Origin: Brevibacillus brevis NBRC 100599
GTDB taxonomy: Bacteria > Bacillota > Bacilli > Brevibacillales > Brevibacillaceae
DNA length: 64,000 nucleotides
NCBI RefSeq assembly: GCF_000010165.1
Contig: NC_012491.1
Span: 5,642,001 to 5,706,000, forward strand
Direction of reading: 5' to 3'
Below are positions 24,464 to 33,631 of the stretch, piece after piece. Below the pieces are notes generated by a model, which saw only the letters and a program-made list of their open reading frames with translations, was not told where the DNA came from and searched no databases. The position numbers and the translations under genes are program-made. Each line of letters starts with the position of its first letter. Position 1 is the first letter of the stretch.

Positions 24464-25147
24464 TTATCTATTCATCATACGATCTAAAAGTGTAAACATA
24501 AGCCAGGGCAATTCAGTCAACATACCTGCTGGATCGTCAGCTAAACGCTGCTTCCAAACAGCAGGATCATTTAACAGTCCCTTGGCAGCAAGGCTGTCAA
24601 TCGCCTTCAAGCCAGCTTCTCGTTCCCATTGCTCCAGCTCCAGCTTTAATTCTGGTTGTTTCTTATCCACAGAGTTGCCAGACTTATCGACATCATACTG
24701 GTGAAGGTTATACGTTTCGATCAAGTTGATCAGTTTCTGTGGATAGGTCGGATCAGTCGCATACCCGCCTTCTTTGATCTTCTGGCAGGCTATCTTGTAA
24801 TCAGCCCCAAGGACGCCATGGTATCGAGTAGGTTTGTCCCTTGTACCGTTCAGGATAAGGGCTGAGTGATCGGCAATCGATTCGGCCAAGTTATTGTATT
24901 TCCGGAATTCCGCGCTTGTTTTAATTGGGGTCGATCCTACATACTCCGTAGTCGGCATGTTAACGCTGCCCGCGGTGCCGGTTCCTTTGATACCAAACAG
25001 GTTGTTGGCATTGATGGTTAATCCACTTTTTCCCCAATTGCTTTCCAAGATCGCCTGGGCAATGGTCAGCGAGGCTGGTACCCGTGTCTTTTTCATATCG
25101 GCAACAGCTGCAGGCGCGATTTTTGCGATAAACTCTTGCTGGGTCAT
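24464..25147 (-). CDS. Phage endolysin, glucosaminidase (LYZ2/GH73, FlgJ-like)
   Basis: 227 residues. MTQQEFIAKIAPAAVADMKKTRVPASLTIAQAILESNWGKSGL contains the catalytic Glu of ILESxW; NLFGIKGTG, FRKYNNLAESIADHS and the YATDPTYPQKLINLIETYNL segment complete the LYZ2/GH73 domain. It cleaves the glycan backbone of peptidoglycan at lysis. The C-terminal 60 residues (from about 170) form a separate, probably wall-binding or spore-like tail. It starts at the holin stop (1-bp overlap). Confidence 0.92.
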   Translation of the reverse strand: MTQQEFIAKIAPAAVADMKKTRVPASLTIAQAILESNWGKSGLTINANNLFGIKGTGTAGSVNMPTTEYVGSTPIKTSAEFRKYNNLAESIADHSALILNGTRDKPTRYHGVLGADYKIACQKIKEGGYATDPTYPQKLINLIETYNLHQYDVDKSGNSVDKKQPELKLELEQWEREAGLKAIDSLAAKGLLNDPAVWKQRLADDPAGMLTELPWLMFTLLDRMMNR

Positions 25148-25434
25148 TATTGATCACCTTCCCTTTTTACAAATGTCTGCTTCCACAACTGGTGCCCCAG
25201 TGTTGCGATCCCAGCAGCGAGAATGCCCTGAATCGTCGCTTGCACACTTATTGCTCCCATCACTCCCCAAGCTAGTCCAACACCGCTTACAGTCAAAAGC
25301 CAAGGAATTAACCAGTCAGCTACCCGTGGCGTTTTCTTGAGCATCGTTCCAATCAACAACAGTGCGACTACAACAATCAAAATTTCATCCAGTAGGTATT
25401 GGCTGACCAATGCCAACAGGTCCGTTTCTTTCAT
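25147..25434 (-). CDS. Phage holin
   Basis: 95 residues with two to three hydrophobic segments (ILIVVVALLLIGTML, WLIPWLLTVSGVGLAWGV, ATIQGILAAGIATLG) and a charged C-terminus KREGDQ. It is placed between XhlA-like and endolysin genes with overlapping start/stop, the usual Gram-positive lysis order. Confidence 0.88.
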   Translation of the reverse strand: MKETDLLALVSQYLLDEILIVVVALLLIGTMLKKTPRVADWLIPWLLTVSGVGLAWGVMGAISVQATIQGILAAGIATLGHQLWKQTFVKREGDQ

Positions 25435-25692
25435 TTAGTTCATCCCCTTCCACAGCAACGCTATTGCTCCAGCAATCAGCGCACCAATTACCGTACGCCA
25501 GAGCCATTTTTGATTATCAGCAACTTCATTCAATCGATGATGTGCTGATTTCCCGTATTGTAGTGCTTCATTCGCTTTCTCTTTCGCCTCTTCCGCTGTA
25601 ACACGAACATCAGTCATAGAGTCCAGTTTTGTCTCTACTCGGACAATCCGCTCTCTGATATCAGATAGTACCTGCATCTCATTGTTTGACAT
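25435..25692 (-). CDS. xhlA: Haemolysin XhlA-like lysis protein
   Basis: 85 residues from ATG 25692. MSNNEMQVLSDIRERIVRVETKLDS, a coiled coil, then KWLWRTVIGALIAGAIALLWK, one C-terminal membrane helix: the XhlA layout. XhlA assists holin in host lysis in PBSX. A longer frame exists upstream but lacks an SD and crosses the terminator. Confidence 0.88.
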   Translation of the reverse strand: MSNNEMQVLSDIRERIVRVETKLDSMTDVRVTAEEAKEKANEALQYGKSAHHRLNEVADNQKWLWRTVIGALIAGAIALLWKGMN

Positions 25693-25718
25693 GAGATTTT
25701 CCTCCTCACCCCCTTGGG

Positions 25719-25750
25719 GCAAAAGTAAAAGGAGCCGCGTTAGCAGCTCC
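25719..25750 (-). terminator. Terminator between tail and lysis genes
   Basis: Arms 25731-25738 and 25743-25750 (GGAGCYGC, one G-U) with GTTA loop, then TTTTACTTTTG on the minus strand. It may attenuate lysis gene expression. Confidence 0.65.
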
Positions 25751-25769
25751 CCTAAAAACTCTATTCGTT

Positions 25770-26945
25770 TTACAACCCACAACTGTCCAGCCATTCGCTC
25801 ATTGTCACTGTATCGATGTCATTTCGCCGGGAATATGCGTAATCAACAACCTCTTGGAAGTTGCTTACGTTGTACTCGATACTGGACGAGGCTTCACCAC
25901 TAACGATCTTGTGGAACATGAACAAACATACGCCCCCAACCTTTGCCGCATCATCAATGTGACCTTTTAGTGTGGCGGGTGTAATCGTATGCTCAACATT
26001 CCGAATCTTGATCGTCCGTTTATCCGGTGGCGGTGTGGTCGCTGTATCCTCTTGGACAGTGCGACCCGCTCTGCGAGATTGCATCACTTGCAGCACCCTT
26101 GCGTCATACGCGCCATATGGATACGCCAAAATATTCGATGCTCGAGGAAATCCGTTTGCATTCAGCCATTTTTCAGCGTCCGTTACCTCTTTCTCGATTT
26201 CCGCAGTATCTTTCAGGTCTTTGAGCGTCGTGTGGTTCATCGTATGGTTGGCCATGTCCCAGCCATAAGCGTACATTTCTTTTAGCTGTTGTAGCGTGCA
26301 ATAGCCAGACCACCCTACGTGCGACGGAATGACGGCAATGACACCTGGTAGATTATATTTTCCCATGTACTTGAACGCTTCGGTGTACTGTGAAGACCAA
26401 CCATCGTCAAACATGAAAATTACCTTACCGCGCTGCGATTCATCTCGAATGATCGAATCAAAAATGATCGAAGCCGTAGTGTTATCGTTGGACTTAATCC
26501 GGATTTGCATAGAGACGATATCCCGGGTAAGGCTTGCGGCTCCAACGGGCTCCAGCTTGCTGACGTCGATGATATGCTCATTCCACCCCTGCGCCATCCG
26601 CCATCCTCGCACGGTGTAGCCCAAAAATTCGGCATAGCCAGTATCATGAGCCAAATAGAGCTGGAACTCGTAGATGTCAGTCAAATTGTCTACATAGAAT
26701 CTAATCTTCAAGGTCTTTGCACCTGACAAGTTTAAGAGGACGTTTCGGCGTGCGGCAATCGATGTGCCTGTCGAAGTGATTTGCAGCTTGCCATTGTTAA
26801 ATGACACTGATCCGCCGCCGTATGCTTTTAGCCAGGAATTTGTATCACTAAATGGCTCCACAAGTCTGCCTTTCTTGAAGTCCCGGACTTGAGCTAATAT
26901 CAAGTCTTTGTTTTTCTTGTCTGTTGCAGGACTAGACCATGCCAT
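25770..26945 (-). CDS. Tail-associated polysaccharide deacetylase (NodB homology domain)
   Basis: 391 residues from ATG 26945 (MAWSSPATDKKNKDLILAQV); a GTG 12 bp upstream is also possible. Residues about 30-165 look like a jelly-roll carbohydrate-binding module (FNNGKLQITSTGTSIAARRN, YEFQLYLAHDTGYAEFLGY). The C-terminal part is a NodB domain: FMFDDGWSSQYTEAF (catalytic Asp pair), WDMANHTMNHTTL (metal-binding His pair) and ILAYPYGAYDARV. It sits at the end of the tail gene cluster, so it probably acts on cell-wall glycan (chitin/GlcNAc-type deacetylation) during adsorption. Confidence 0.85.
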   Translation of the reverse strand: MAWSSPATDKKNKDLILAQVRDFKKGRLVEPFSDTNSWLKAYGGGSVSFNNGKLQITSTGTSIAARRNVLLNLSGAKTLKIRFYVDNLTDIYEFQLYLAHDTGYAEFLGYTVRGWRMAQGWNEHIIDVSKLEPVGAASLTRDIVSMQIRIKSNDNTTASIIFDSIIRDESQRGKVIFMFDDGWSSQYTEAFKYMGKYNLPGVIAVIPSHVGWSGYCTLQQLKEMYAYGWDMANHTMNHTTLKDLKDTAEIEKEVTDAEKWLNANGFPRASNILAYPYGAYDARVLQVMQSRRAGRTVQEDTATTPPPDKRTIKIRNVEHTITPATLKGHIDDAAKVGGVCLFMFHKIVSGEASSSIEYNVSNFQEVVDYAYSRRNDIDTVTMSEWLDSCGL

Positions 26946-27108
26946 TTTCACCGCCACCCTTTTGTGCTTTTTTCAATTTTGCATTCTCTTTTCGCAAAGC
27001 TTCAATTTCTTTCTGTAGAGCCTCATCCTGCTTTTTCTCTGCTTCCCCTGCTGGTGTGTATACCCAATCACCTAGCGATCCATCAGGATTACGCTTCCGG
27101 TATCTCAT
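26932..27108 (-). CDS. Small coiled-coil tail-cluster protein
   Basis: 58 residues beginning MRYRKRNPDGSLGDWVYTPA, then a charged helix with EALQKEIEALRKENAKLKK. Its ATG overlaps the tail-fibre stop (ATGA) and its 3' end overlaps the deacetylase start. The RKRxxDGSLGxWVY opening is common in small XkdX/XkdV-neighbour proteins of Bacillus phages, but the role is not known. Confidence 0.7.
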   Translation of the reverse strand: MRYRKRNPDGSLGDWVYTPAGEAEKKQDEALQKEIEALRKENAKLKKAQKGGGENGMV

Positions 27109-28778
27109 GCTTTGATCGCCCCCGATAAACTCGATGCTGCCGCTGTTGAGTTTGCGTCATTACTGGACAACGTCAATTTCAAATGGAGTTGAGCGTTACC
27201 AGTGGCATACGTTCCGATGAACTCTGTTTCCACGATCCCCGTGATAACAGGGGCAGTCGTTTTTGTCATGGCCTTATAGGATTCGGCAGCGCCAGCCGCC
27301 ACGATAGAAAGAGCTCCGTCCACATTCAAATCTCCCGTTTCATGTTGGAACCAAGCTAGGACTTCTTTGGCTGTCGTGGATTGAGGAGATAGCTTGTAGC
27401 GTGCATGGGCTGTTTTGAGGCGTGTTTTTGTCACCGAACGGGTCAAGGAAAACGTGAGGACTGTTGTTGCTCCTAACGAGTCTGCTGCTGTTATGACGAG
27501 ACTGTTCGCTCCGGCAACCATCTGCTTTGGTGTAATGGTGATCGACCACGCGCCACCGCTGATCGATATGGGGACATCTGCACCGCCGTTCATGCGATAC
27601 TTCATTGCTACTGCTTGTCCATCTGGATCGGAAACCGTCCCTTTGATTGTAATGGGGGAATCATCCGACAAATTATCATTGTTAGAGACAAATGAATGTG
27701 TAAGTGTCGGAGGGCGATTCAAAGCTACGGTAAAGGTGCGTTCTGCAATGATGGAAGTACCGCCCTTGTTGTCTTCTGACCATACTTCTAACAGGTGAGT
27801 TGTTCCCTCATCCAGTAGCCCAGAAACGGCTGTCGTACCATCCTTAATGGCCCCGCCCGCAAAGGTGAACGTTTTACTAAAAGCGAGTGGATTTACGCCG
27901 TCCGCAGATGCTTGCAGGATACGATAGGGAGTGCCTTTGTTGACACGTACATAGACGGATACGATATCACCAGGATCAGTGTCCAATGTGGTGCCCGTGA
28001 CCGCATAAGTATTACCCACAGACAACTTGACCCCGCTTGCTGGAGCAGTGAGTGTGAGCGTCTGGCCGAAGTTGTCCTCATACGTAACGGTTACGGTATA
28101 AGCGTAGTAGTAGGTATATGATACCGAAGATGGTCCATACACTGTGCCGGAATAGCTTTGGGAGTAGTTGTATTTTCGCGTATCAGGCTTAGATACCGTA
28201 CCCGAATAGGTGCCTGTTGCAGAGGCGCCATATGTTTTTTCACCGCCACCCTCGTCATTTAAAAGTTGACATCTTCCCGCTGATGACCCGGTGCGTTGCA
28301 AAGTGCCAGTGTATCCTTCCCCGTCTGAATAAGGTATGGAGGATGGTAACGCCGACAATGCGCCGCTTTGCGCTCCGCTACAAGACCCGCCATAGTCGTA
28401 CCAAGAATCGCGAGAAGCTGATACTGTTTTTTGACCAGGAGGGCTACCGCTGACTACATAGGGAGTTGATCCGCCTGATTTAGACAAGGTGCCGCTATAA
28501 GTTCCATCGTTGTAACTGATCGAAGACTGAAAACTATCTGTACTGCTTGTACGAGTCTCCGATACGGTTTTTGTGTTCGGCACGCTGGATGTGGTATATC
28601 GGGTATATGAACCATCGCTGACATTGACCGTCACTTCGCTGCCATTGACAGAGTGTGTAACTTTGCCCGTATTGACCGCGACTGACACAACACGCCGTAG
28701 ATTCGGAATAGTTATCTTTTGTGACCGGCTTTGCGATGTAGACTCAGGTATGCTCACAACGGTTGATTTACTAGCCAT
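27105..28778 (-). CDS. Tail fibre or receptor-binding protein with Ig-like domains
   Basis: 557 residues. The first ~225 are Ser/Thr/Tyr/Gly rich with a recurring Y-(S/T)-G-T motif (YSGTLSKSGG, YTGTLQRTGS, YSGTVSKPDT, YSGTVYGPSS). Residues about 240-450 hold two beta-sandwich repeats ('NRPPT..SDPDGQAVAMKY', as in Ig/cadherin-like domains). The last ~100 residues have a compact fold ending in TAAASSLSGAIKA. No catalytic motif. Position between baseplate genes and lysis genes fits a host-recognition fibre. Confidence 0.68.
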   Translation of the reverse strand: MASKSTVVSIPESTSQSRSQKITIPNLRRVVSVAVNTGKVTHSVNGSEVTVNVSDGSYTRYTTSSVPNTKTVSETRTSSTDSFQSSISYNDGTYSGTLSKSGGSTPYVVSGSPPGQKTVSASRDSWYDYGGSCSGAQSGALSALPSSIPYSDGEGYTGTLQRTGSSAGRCQLLNDEGGGEKTYGASATGTYSGTVSKPDTRKYNYSQSYSGTVYGPSSVSYTYYYAYTVTVTYEDNFGQTLTLTAPASGVKLSVGNTYAVTGTTLDTDPGDIVSVYVRVNKGTPYRILQASADGVNPLAFSKTFTFAGGAIKDGTTAVSGLLDEGTTHLLEVWSEDNKGGTSIIAERTFTVALNRPPTLTHSFVSNNDNLSDDSPITIKGTVSDPDGQAVAMKYRMNGGADVPISISGGAWSITITPKQMVAGANSLVITAADSLGATTVLTFSLTRSVTKTRLKTAHARYKLSPQSTTAKEVLAWFQHETGDLNVDGALSIVAAGAAESYKAMTKTTAPVITGIVETEFIGTYATGNAQLHLKLTLSSNDANSTAAASSLSGAIKA

Positions 28779-28794
28779 CTAACCGCCTCCTTTC

Positions 28795-29349
28795 TTACGT
28801 TACGGCTATTCTCACGCTATAGGTATCAATCGACCCTCGCCTCATGCGTTTTGCCACCGTATCAATCTCCACCGTTGACCTTGCAAGGATGGCATTGGAA
28901 GAATAAGTTGCTGTGGGAGCCGCGTTTAATGTAATGACTTGGGTCAACGCATTAATTGCGGTGATGATACGCTCCTCCTGATTGTTGACAGATGCTAACG
29001 TCACCTCTTGCCCAACTGCAAATCCTGCCACCGATGCAACGGTAACGTTCGTTCCGGAGATCGACTGGATGGTTGTTCTCGTCTTATCCAAGGAAATGAC
29101 CGCATCCTGGATGCCGTCAAATGTGTCGACGAAAATCCCATTATTTCCGGCGGTCCTGTCACCTGTTGTGATCTTGGCGTGCAAATGGAGAATTCGGTTT
29201 TCCATTTTGATTACGATGTCGTCGATACCCTTAATGCCTTCCTCTATGTGATTCATGCGCCTCGCTGTGTAACGGGTGCCCTCCTGAATCGTTTCACCTG
29301 TTTCTGGATTAACAAGTCGATCAGCCCAAAATTGACGTTCGTATGGCAT
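28795..29349 (-). CDS. Tail/baseplate protein, unknown
   Basis: 184 residues. Starts MPYERQFWADRLVNPETGETIQEGTRYTARRMNHIEEGI, similar to short adaptor regions of phage tail-fibre bases, followed by a beta-rich region with VTVASVAGFAVGQEVTLAS. Probably a tail-fibre connector; gene 17 bp upstream of the fibre. Confidence 0.6.
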   Translation of the reverse strand: MPYERQFWADRLVNPETGETIQEGTRYTARRMNHIEEGIKGIDDIVIKMENRILHLHAKITTGDRTAGNNGIFVDTFDGIQDAVISLDKTRTTIQSISGTNVTVASVAGFAVGQEVTLASVNNQEERIITAINALTQVITLNAAPTATYSSNAILARSTVEIDTVAKRMRRGSIDTYSVRIAVT

Positions 29350-29350
29350 C

Positions 29351-29671
29351 CTACACCACTCCTACTTCAAACGGTATTTCGAACAATAGTAAGACGCCCG
29401 TTTCATGAGAGGTAATATTGGCGTCGGAAGTAATCATTGCCGTTCCACTTGCATCGACTAACTTTGCTTCTGTGATGGTCCCTGCTGCATCCAAGGCGTC
29501 TAGGTAGACGTATAACTGCACAACCGTTTTCTGTGCGCTGGTAAGGTGCTTCGTTTGTGTAATCGGGCGAATATCCGATTTTCCATCTACGGTGATGATG
29601 GCATTGACTACTTTTGCACTCACCGCATTGCGTATGAATTCCAAAAAGGCTGGTTCCACTTTTAACGCCAT
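29351..29671 (-). CDS. Hypothetical tail-region protein
   Basis: 106 residues, MALKVEPAFLEFIRNAVSAKVVNAIITVDGK, beta-rich C-terminus LLLFEIPFEVGVV. Tightly packed (1 bp before the next gene), so part of the tail operon; no family recognised with confidence. Confidence 0.6.
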   Translation of the reverse strand: MALKVEPAFLEFIRNAVSAKVVNAIITVDGKSDIRPITQTKHLTSAQKTVVQLYVYLDALDAAGTITEAKLVDASGTAMITSDANITSHETGVLLLFEIPFEVGVV

Positions 29672-29675
29672 CTAA

Positions 29676-30035
29676 TCACCCTTTTCCGTATGCACGAAAT
29701 GGAGAAGTTGTTTTGATGATCACTTGTGTAAACGGTTCGAAAGATTCTTCGAACACTTCTCCTTCTTTGACTGTAAAGGTGTGCGTGTTAATGGTGAAGG
29801 TCAAATCGCTCGTTCCATCGTTTTTGATAACAAACCCATACATGGGCTCAGTGAAAATTTGGGTAGTATCTGTGGCACCGCTAAAAGGCTCTTTTGCAGA
29901 TAAGCCGCGAAGTTGCACGAACATAGCGCCTTTATTACCCTGAATTTCCTGAAATTCATCCTTCGTCACATTGAAATATTGCGGGACCGGAAGTAGACCG
30001 CCGTCACGTAATATATGTTTTGTTCCAATAGGCAT
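29676..30035 (-). CDS. Hypothetical tail-region protein
   Basis: 119 residues, MPIGTKHILRDGGLLPVPQYFNV, then a predicted beta-sandwich (DLTFTINTHTFTVKEGEVFEE). It resembles small baseplate decoration proteins by composition only. Confidence 0.58.
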   Translation of the reverse strand: MPIGTKHILRDGGLLPVPQYFNVTKDEFQEIQGNKGAMFVQLRGLSAKEPFSGATDTTQIFTEPMYGFVIKNDGTSDLTFTINTHTFTVKEGEVFEESFEPFTQVIIKTTSPFRAYGKG

Positions 30036-30047
30036 CTGATTCCCTCC

Positions 30048-30650
30048 TTATTCCGTGGCTGTAAACATCGGCATTCCTGGTACAACAAAGACAGGCAAGG
30101 TCGGGGCATTCACCACAATTTCATTTGGATAAAAAGTATTGCACACAAAGTAGTCCACTTGGAAAGAAGCATTCCGCAACTTTATAATGATGGTCGGAGC
30201 TTCTGGAGAGAGCAAGAATTCTGCACCGATATAAGCTGGCTTTGTTTCTTCGATGGCCGCTCGGATATCAGACAGTTTGAGGCCATCCAGTTTTCGAATA
30301 ATAAACCGAAGTGATCCATCATAGGTGACTGTTCCTTGACCATCTGTATATGCATCAAGAATCGCTTGCAAGAGTGCCAAGGATACTTTGCCCTGGCTCC
30401 GCATTTTCGACTTGATGGCAGCCCGGCGTTCGGAAATTTGTTTATGTTTATTGGCGGCTAGTCCGAGCTCCTTTTCGTAATAGTCCAGTGCCCAGGTTGC
30501 TGTATCTACCGACAACTGTTGTTGTAGATCGATAATCTTGGCTTCCTGCTTGTCTAATTGTTTAGCGTCTGCTTCGAAAATCACCCGAAATGTGGAGGAG
30601 TTACGTTGATGAGGTTGTAGGCGCTTCAGCATCTCATTTGCCTTAGACAT
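30048..30650 (-). CDS. xkdU: PBSX XkdU-like baseplate protein (DUF2313)
   Basis: 200 residues. LQPHQRNSSTFRVIFEADAKQL, TATWALDYYEKELGL and RRAAIKSKMRSQGK are DUF2313 signatures (YmfQ/XkdU). It is a baseplate-wedge component acting with the gpJ-like protein encoded just upstream, which it overlaps by 8 bp. Confidence 0.85.
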   Translation of the reverse strand: MSKANEMLKRLQPHQRNSSTFRVIFEADAKQLDKQEAKIIDLQQQLSVDTATWALDYYEKELGLAANKHKQISERRAAIKSKMRSQGKVSLALLQAILDAYTDGQGTVTYDGSLRFIIRKLDGLKLSDIRAAIEETKPAYIGAEFLLSPEAPTIIIKLRNASFQVDYFVCNTFYPNEIVVNAPTLPVFVVPGMPMFTATE

Positions 30651-31701
30651 TTACACTCACCGTCCCTAAGACCGCTACTTCCGTGTTACCGATAAGAATA
30701 TTGGACGTTCCGCCGTTGATGGTGAGGCCCGTATAGTCCGCCACGGCATCTGTGTCCAATATGAGAGCTCCTACTTTTGCATAACTAACCAACGTCTCGA
30801 CAAAAGCAGCATCCCTTAGATAATGGGTCATTTTTGAAGTGATTCCGTCTATAGCCTGTTGTTGTGAGAATCCAGGATTTAAAACAGCGGTGACTCGTAT
30901 TTCGATTGTCACACCCGTTGCGCTGGCCACCGTAGCAAACGCTCCTATTGGAGCAGCTCCTTCTCCTTTTCCATTCGCACCTGGGTCGATGTACTTCTGC
31001 ACCGCAGCGACGATATTATTGCTTGCAGGTTTTCGGTCACTATCAATAATGACCACTTTCACTGTGTTATTTCCTGCCCACAACGGTATGACTCGTGCAT
31101 CACCGACACCCGCCACTTCCTTTGCCCAATTGCGAAAATGAGCCTTGTTCCCGCTCGATGCAGGTGTACGAATGTGCTCGTAGTACCTTTTCCGTAGGTC
31201 TGTGTCTGATTCTTCTGCAAAACCGTCTGATGTGGAACTCGGATTTGTGACAGCAGTAAACCCTGACAATGTGACCGGAAACAACGTGATGGTGTTGGCA
31301 GGTACATTTCCAGAAGGCCCTTCTATCAATGCTTCAATCATGACCATCCCGCTACTTGTAATATCCTTTGATTCCGTAGATCGAAACTGTGTGCCGCTTG
31401 GTGTCTCGAACAAGTCTCCTATCCGGATCGTACCTGTCCCTGTGACAGTAACACTTCCTTTGGAGCGAGTGCCCGCCCTACGTTCCTGTCCCGTCCTTTC
31501 CCTAACCCGTTGTGTCAATTCGGCTCCTGACAAATTATCGATACTAAGTTTGTCTTCGACTTCCTCAATCCTGTCATCTTGTTTGGCCATCTTTTCGGCT
31601 ACAGGGGCAAGTGCATCAAAGATAAAGCTCCCGGGGAGTTTGTCATATTTGTCCGGTACTGCTGCCAATAACATAGCGAGATGTTCTTCTTTGAATGCCA
31701 C
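30643..31701 (-). CDS. xkdT: Baseplate J-like protein (PBSX XkdT)
   Basis: 352 residues. RVRERTGQERRAGTRSKGSVTVTG, FRSTESKDITSSGMVMIEALIEGPSGNVPANTI-type beta region and RKRYYEHIRTPASSGNKAHFRNWAKEVAGVGDARVIPLW define the gpJ/Mu gp47 family that forms the baseplate edge of contractile tails. Confidence 0.92.
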   Translation of the reverse strand: MAFKEEHLAMLLAAVPDKYDKLPGSFIFDALAPVAEKMAKQDDRIEEVEDKLSIDNLSGAELTQRVRERTGQERRAGTRSKGSVTVTGTGTIRIGDLFETPSGTQFRSTESKDITSSGMVMIEALIEGPSGNVPANTITLFPVTLSGFTAVTNPSSTSDGFAEESDTDLRKRYYEHIRTPASSGNKAHFRNWAKEVAGVGDARVIPLWAGNNTVKVVIIDSDRKPASNNIVAAVQKYIDPGANGKGEGAAPIGAFATVASATGVTIEIRVTAVLNPGFSQQQAIDGITSKMTHYLRDAAFVETLVSYAKVGALILDTDAVADYTGLTINGGTSNILIGNTEVAVLGTVSVNV

Positions 31702-32138
31702 TAAATCAACACCGCCTTTTCTAGCGTGCCGTAAATGCTTGATACTTCAAAACCGATTACTAACCGAGAGCCTTCGTGCGAAAACGAAAAGCCATCCACC
31801 CGCGTAATGGCATCATTTTGTAACAACGCCTCTCGTATCATTCGCTCATACTCAGCCTTGGAAAAGTCGGGATGGAAGTTCTGTCCAATCAGTACATGAT
31901 GCTCGCTGCCGTAGCCTGTTCCCTGGTAGATCAAACTGTTTTTAACGGTTCGAAGTGTTTTCTCTATCCAGACCTTCAAGTATTCCAGACCCGTTACCTC
32001 GATCAGTTTCCCGTCTTTTAAAACAAAATCACCCGCATCGAAATCCCATAAGAACGTTTTGTGTACGTTCTTGGGCTTTGTCTGCTGGGTGATATGAGTT
32101 TCTGGCAATTTTAGTTGAGTGATCTGAGGTAAACTCAT
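31701..32138 (-). CDS. xkdS: PBSX XkdS-like protein (DUF2634, gp25-like)
   Basis: 145 residues. KTFLWDFDAGDFVLKDGKLIEVTGLEYLKVWIEKTLRTVKNSLIYQGTGYGSE pattern and C-terminal FSFSHEGSRLVIGFEV are DUF2634, a gp25-like baseplate lysozyme-fold protein. Shares a base with the gpJ-like start (1-bp overlap). Confidence 0.88.
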   Translation of the reverse strand: MSLPQITQLKLPETHITQQTKPKNVHKTFLWDFDAGDFVLKDGKLIEVTGLEYLKVWIEKTLRTVKNSLIYQGTGYGSEHHVLIGQNFHPDFSKAEYERMIREALLQNDAITRVDGFSFSHEGSRLVIGFEVSSIYGTLEKAVLI

Positions 32139-32599
32139 TCATCCGGCTCCTTCCATACACGATCTTTGACAAACCACAGTTTCAGTGATTCGTCTGGCTG
32201 CAAAATAACTTGATCGCCTACTTTCAGCCCATCGGTATACGTGATGGTTGCCTTGATCTTATTTTCTGGACTATCGAGATTGTCCGTGATAGGGACAGCC
32301 AGCTTTGTGATGCGCTCCTGTATACTTCCACCATTTCGATAAAATGAAATCGTTGCTGGGCACTTCTCATCCTGTCCGGACATCAGCAGGTCCGTTAATT
32401 CGATGGTACGCTTGTAGCCGGGCATAAGACTTTCGCCAATAATCAGGTGCCGCCTCTCTAAGATAATGCTGTCACCATATTGAATTTTGAGAGGCGTTAC
32501 AGAAACAACCGTCCCGACCCGTGGAGCTGTACTCGGCGGGTTACGGTTCTCGTTGTGCATCTTTACAAACATTTCAGCGAGTCGATCAATGCTGCTCAC
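32135..32599 (-). CDS. xkdR: PBSX XkdR-like protein (DUF2577)
   Basis: 154 residues. RVGTVVSVTPLKIQYGDSIILERRHLIIGESL is the DUF2577 beginning; the end KVGDQVILQPDESLKLWFVKDRVW is also typical. Part of the baseplate hub region; overlaps xkdS by 4 bp. Confidence 0.85.
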   Translation of the reverse strand: MSSIDRLAEMFVKMHNENRNPPSTAPRVGTVVSVTPLKIQYGDSIILERRHLIIGESLMPGYKRTIELTDLLMSGQDEKCPATISFYRNGGSIQERITKLAVPITDNLDSPENKIKATITYTDGLKVGDQVILQPDESLKLWFVKDRVWKEPDE

Positions 32600-32610
32600 G
32601 TAATCGCCTC

Positions 32611-33630
32611 CTATTTAACGTCCTCGGGTAAAGCCAAATCCAGTTGCATCGTATGAATTTGATTCCTTACTTCATGCTTGGCGCTGGTAATCATAAATCG
32701 ATTTTGCATACCAGTGACTGGCTCCGTTACATCGAGCAGACGGCCTGCTTTAAAAGCAACGTCACCCAATAGCTGGATACTGTTTGTCTCATGGATTCGT
32801 GCCAGGCGCTTCAACAGAATTCGAGAGACTTCCCGAGCCTTTGCCGCGTCCTCTGCATCGATCTTATACACGTCTTCTAGCAAACCGTATTTTCGTATCA
32901 GTTCCTCGTCCTGGGACATCGCCACGATCTCATACTTGGGCTTTGACTTTTCTTTCTCGTTTCGCTCGATAAGGATTTTCACGCGGTTTCGCATTTCCTC
33001 AATGGATCTCGTGCGATCCGCACCTAATGGGTTTGCCATGACGTCCACAGGTGCGATGTTCTCAGCCAGCTTGAAGGTGCCTTTGATGAGCAAATCTTTC
33101 ATTTCCTCGAAATAGATTTTTCCTTGCCGCATCTCGACGTTGTAGCGTTTACCGCTCCGTCGTTCATGCAGCTTGTAAATCGTCTCAATAATTTCGGCTG
33201 GGCTTTTCTCCAAGAAAATGTCGTCGATTGGAGTGGCCATGTCCGGAACATTGCCGATTAGCATACCGAAATCACTGAGAATCTTCGTAATGGCTTGTGA
33301 TGCTGGGATTTTGTTAAATTGATACACGCTCTTTGACTTACCAAGATACCAGGCATAATCATATACGGTGTATGTAATCGCGCTACGTCCCTGTCTCCCT
33401 TCTTTCACGACCACACCACGGTTTATTTCTTCACCATCTTTGAGAAGCAACACAACGTCTCCAAGATCGCATGGATTGACGGGGAAGTATTTCGCATCCG
33501 ACCAGTTCACATCAAAACTCATCGCGGACATAAGAGACAGATTCGAGTCCCATGAGATACTGCCCACCAAGGGCGTGAGGTCGTGGCTTTTCTGACCGTC
33601 GTTTTTGATTAGTAGAACTTGAAACATCAC
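32611..33630 (-). CDS. xkdQ: PBSX XkdQ-like hub protein (late control gpD-like)
   Basis: 339 residues. QVLLIKNDGQKSHDLTPLVGSISWDSNLSLMSAMSFDV, then ITYTVYDYAWYLGKSKSVYQF and PASQAITKILSDFGM. XkdQ/YqbQ family, T4 gp27/gpD-like tail hub. No C-terminal peptidoglycan hydrolase is attached. Confidence 0.87.
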   Translation of the reverse strand: MMFQVLLIKNDGQKSHDLTPLVGSISWDSNLSLMSAMSFDVNWSDAKYFPVNPCDLGDVVLLLKDGEEINRGVVVKEGRQGRSAITYTVYDYAWYLGKSKSVYQFNKIPASQAITKILSDFGMLIGNVPDMATPIDDIFLEKSPAEIIETIYKLHERRSGKRYNVEMRQGKIYFEEMKDLLIKGTFKLAENIAPVDVMANPLGADRTRSIEEMRNRVKILIERNEKEKSKPKYEIVAMSQDEELIRKYGLLEDVYKIDAEDAAKAREVSRILLKRLARIHETNSIQLLGDVAFKAGRLLDVTEPVTGMQNRFMITSAKHEVRNQIHTMQLDLALPEDVK

Positions 33631-33631
33631 G

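Noticed and set aside
27105..28778. Y-S-G-T motifs as autotransporter or collagen-like repeats
   Set aside because: Repeats are irregular and the gene is embedded in the phage tail operon; a tail-fibre role is simpler.
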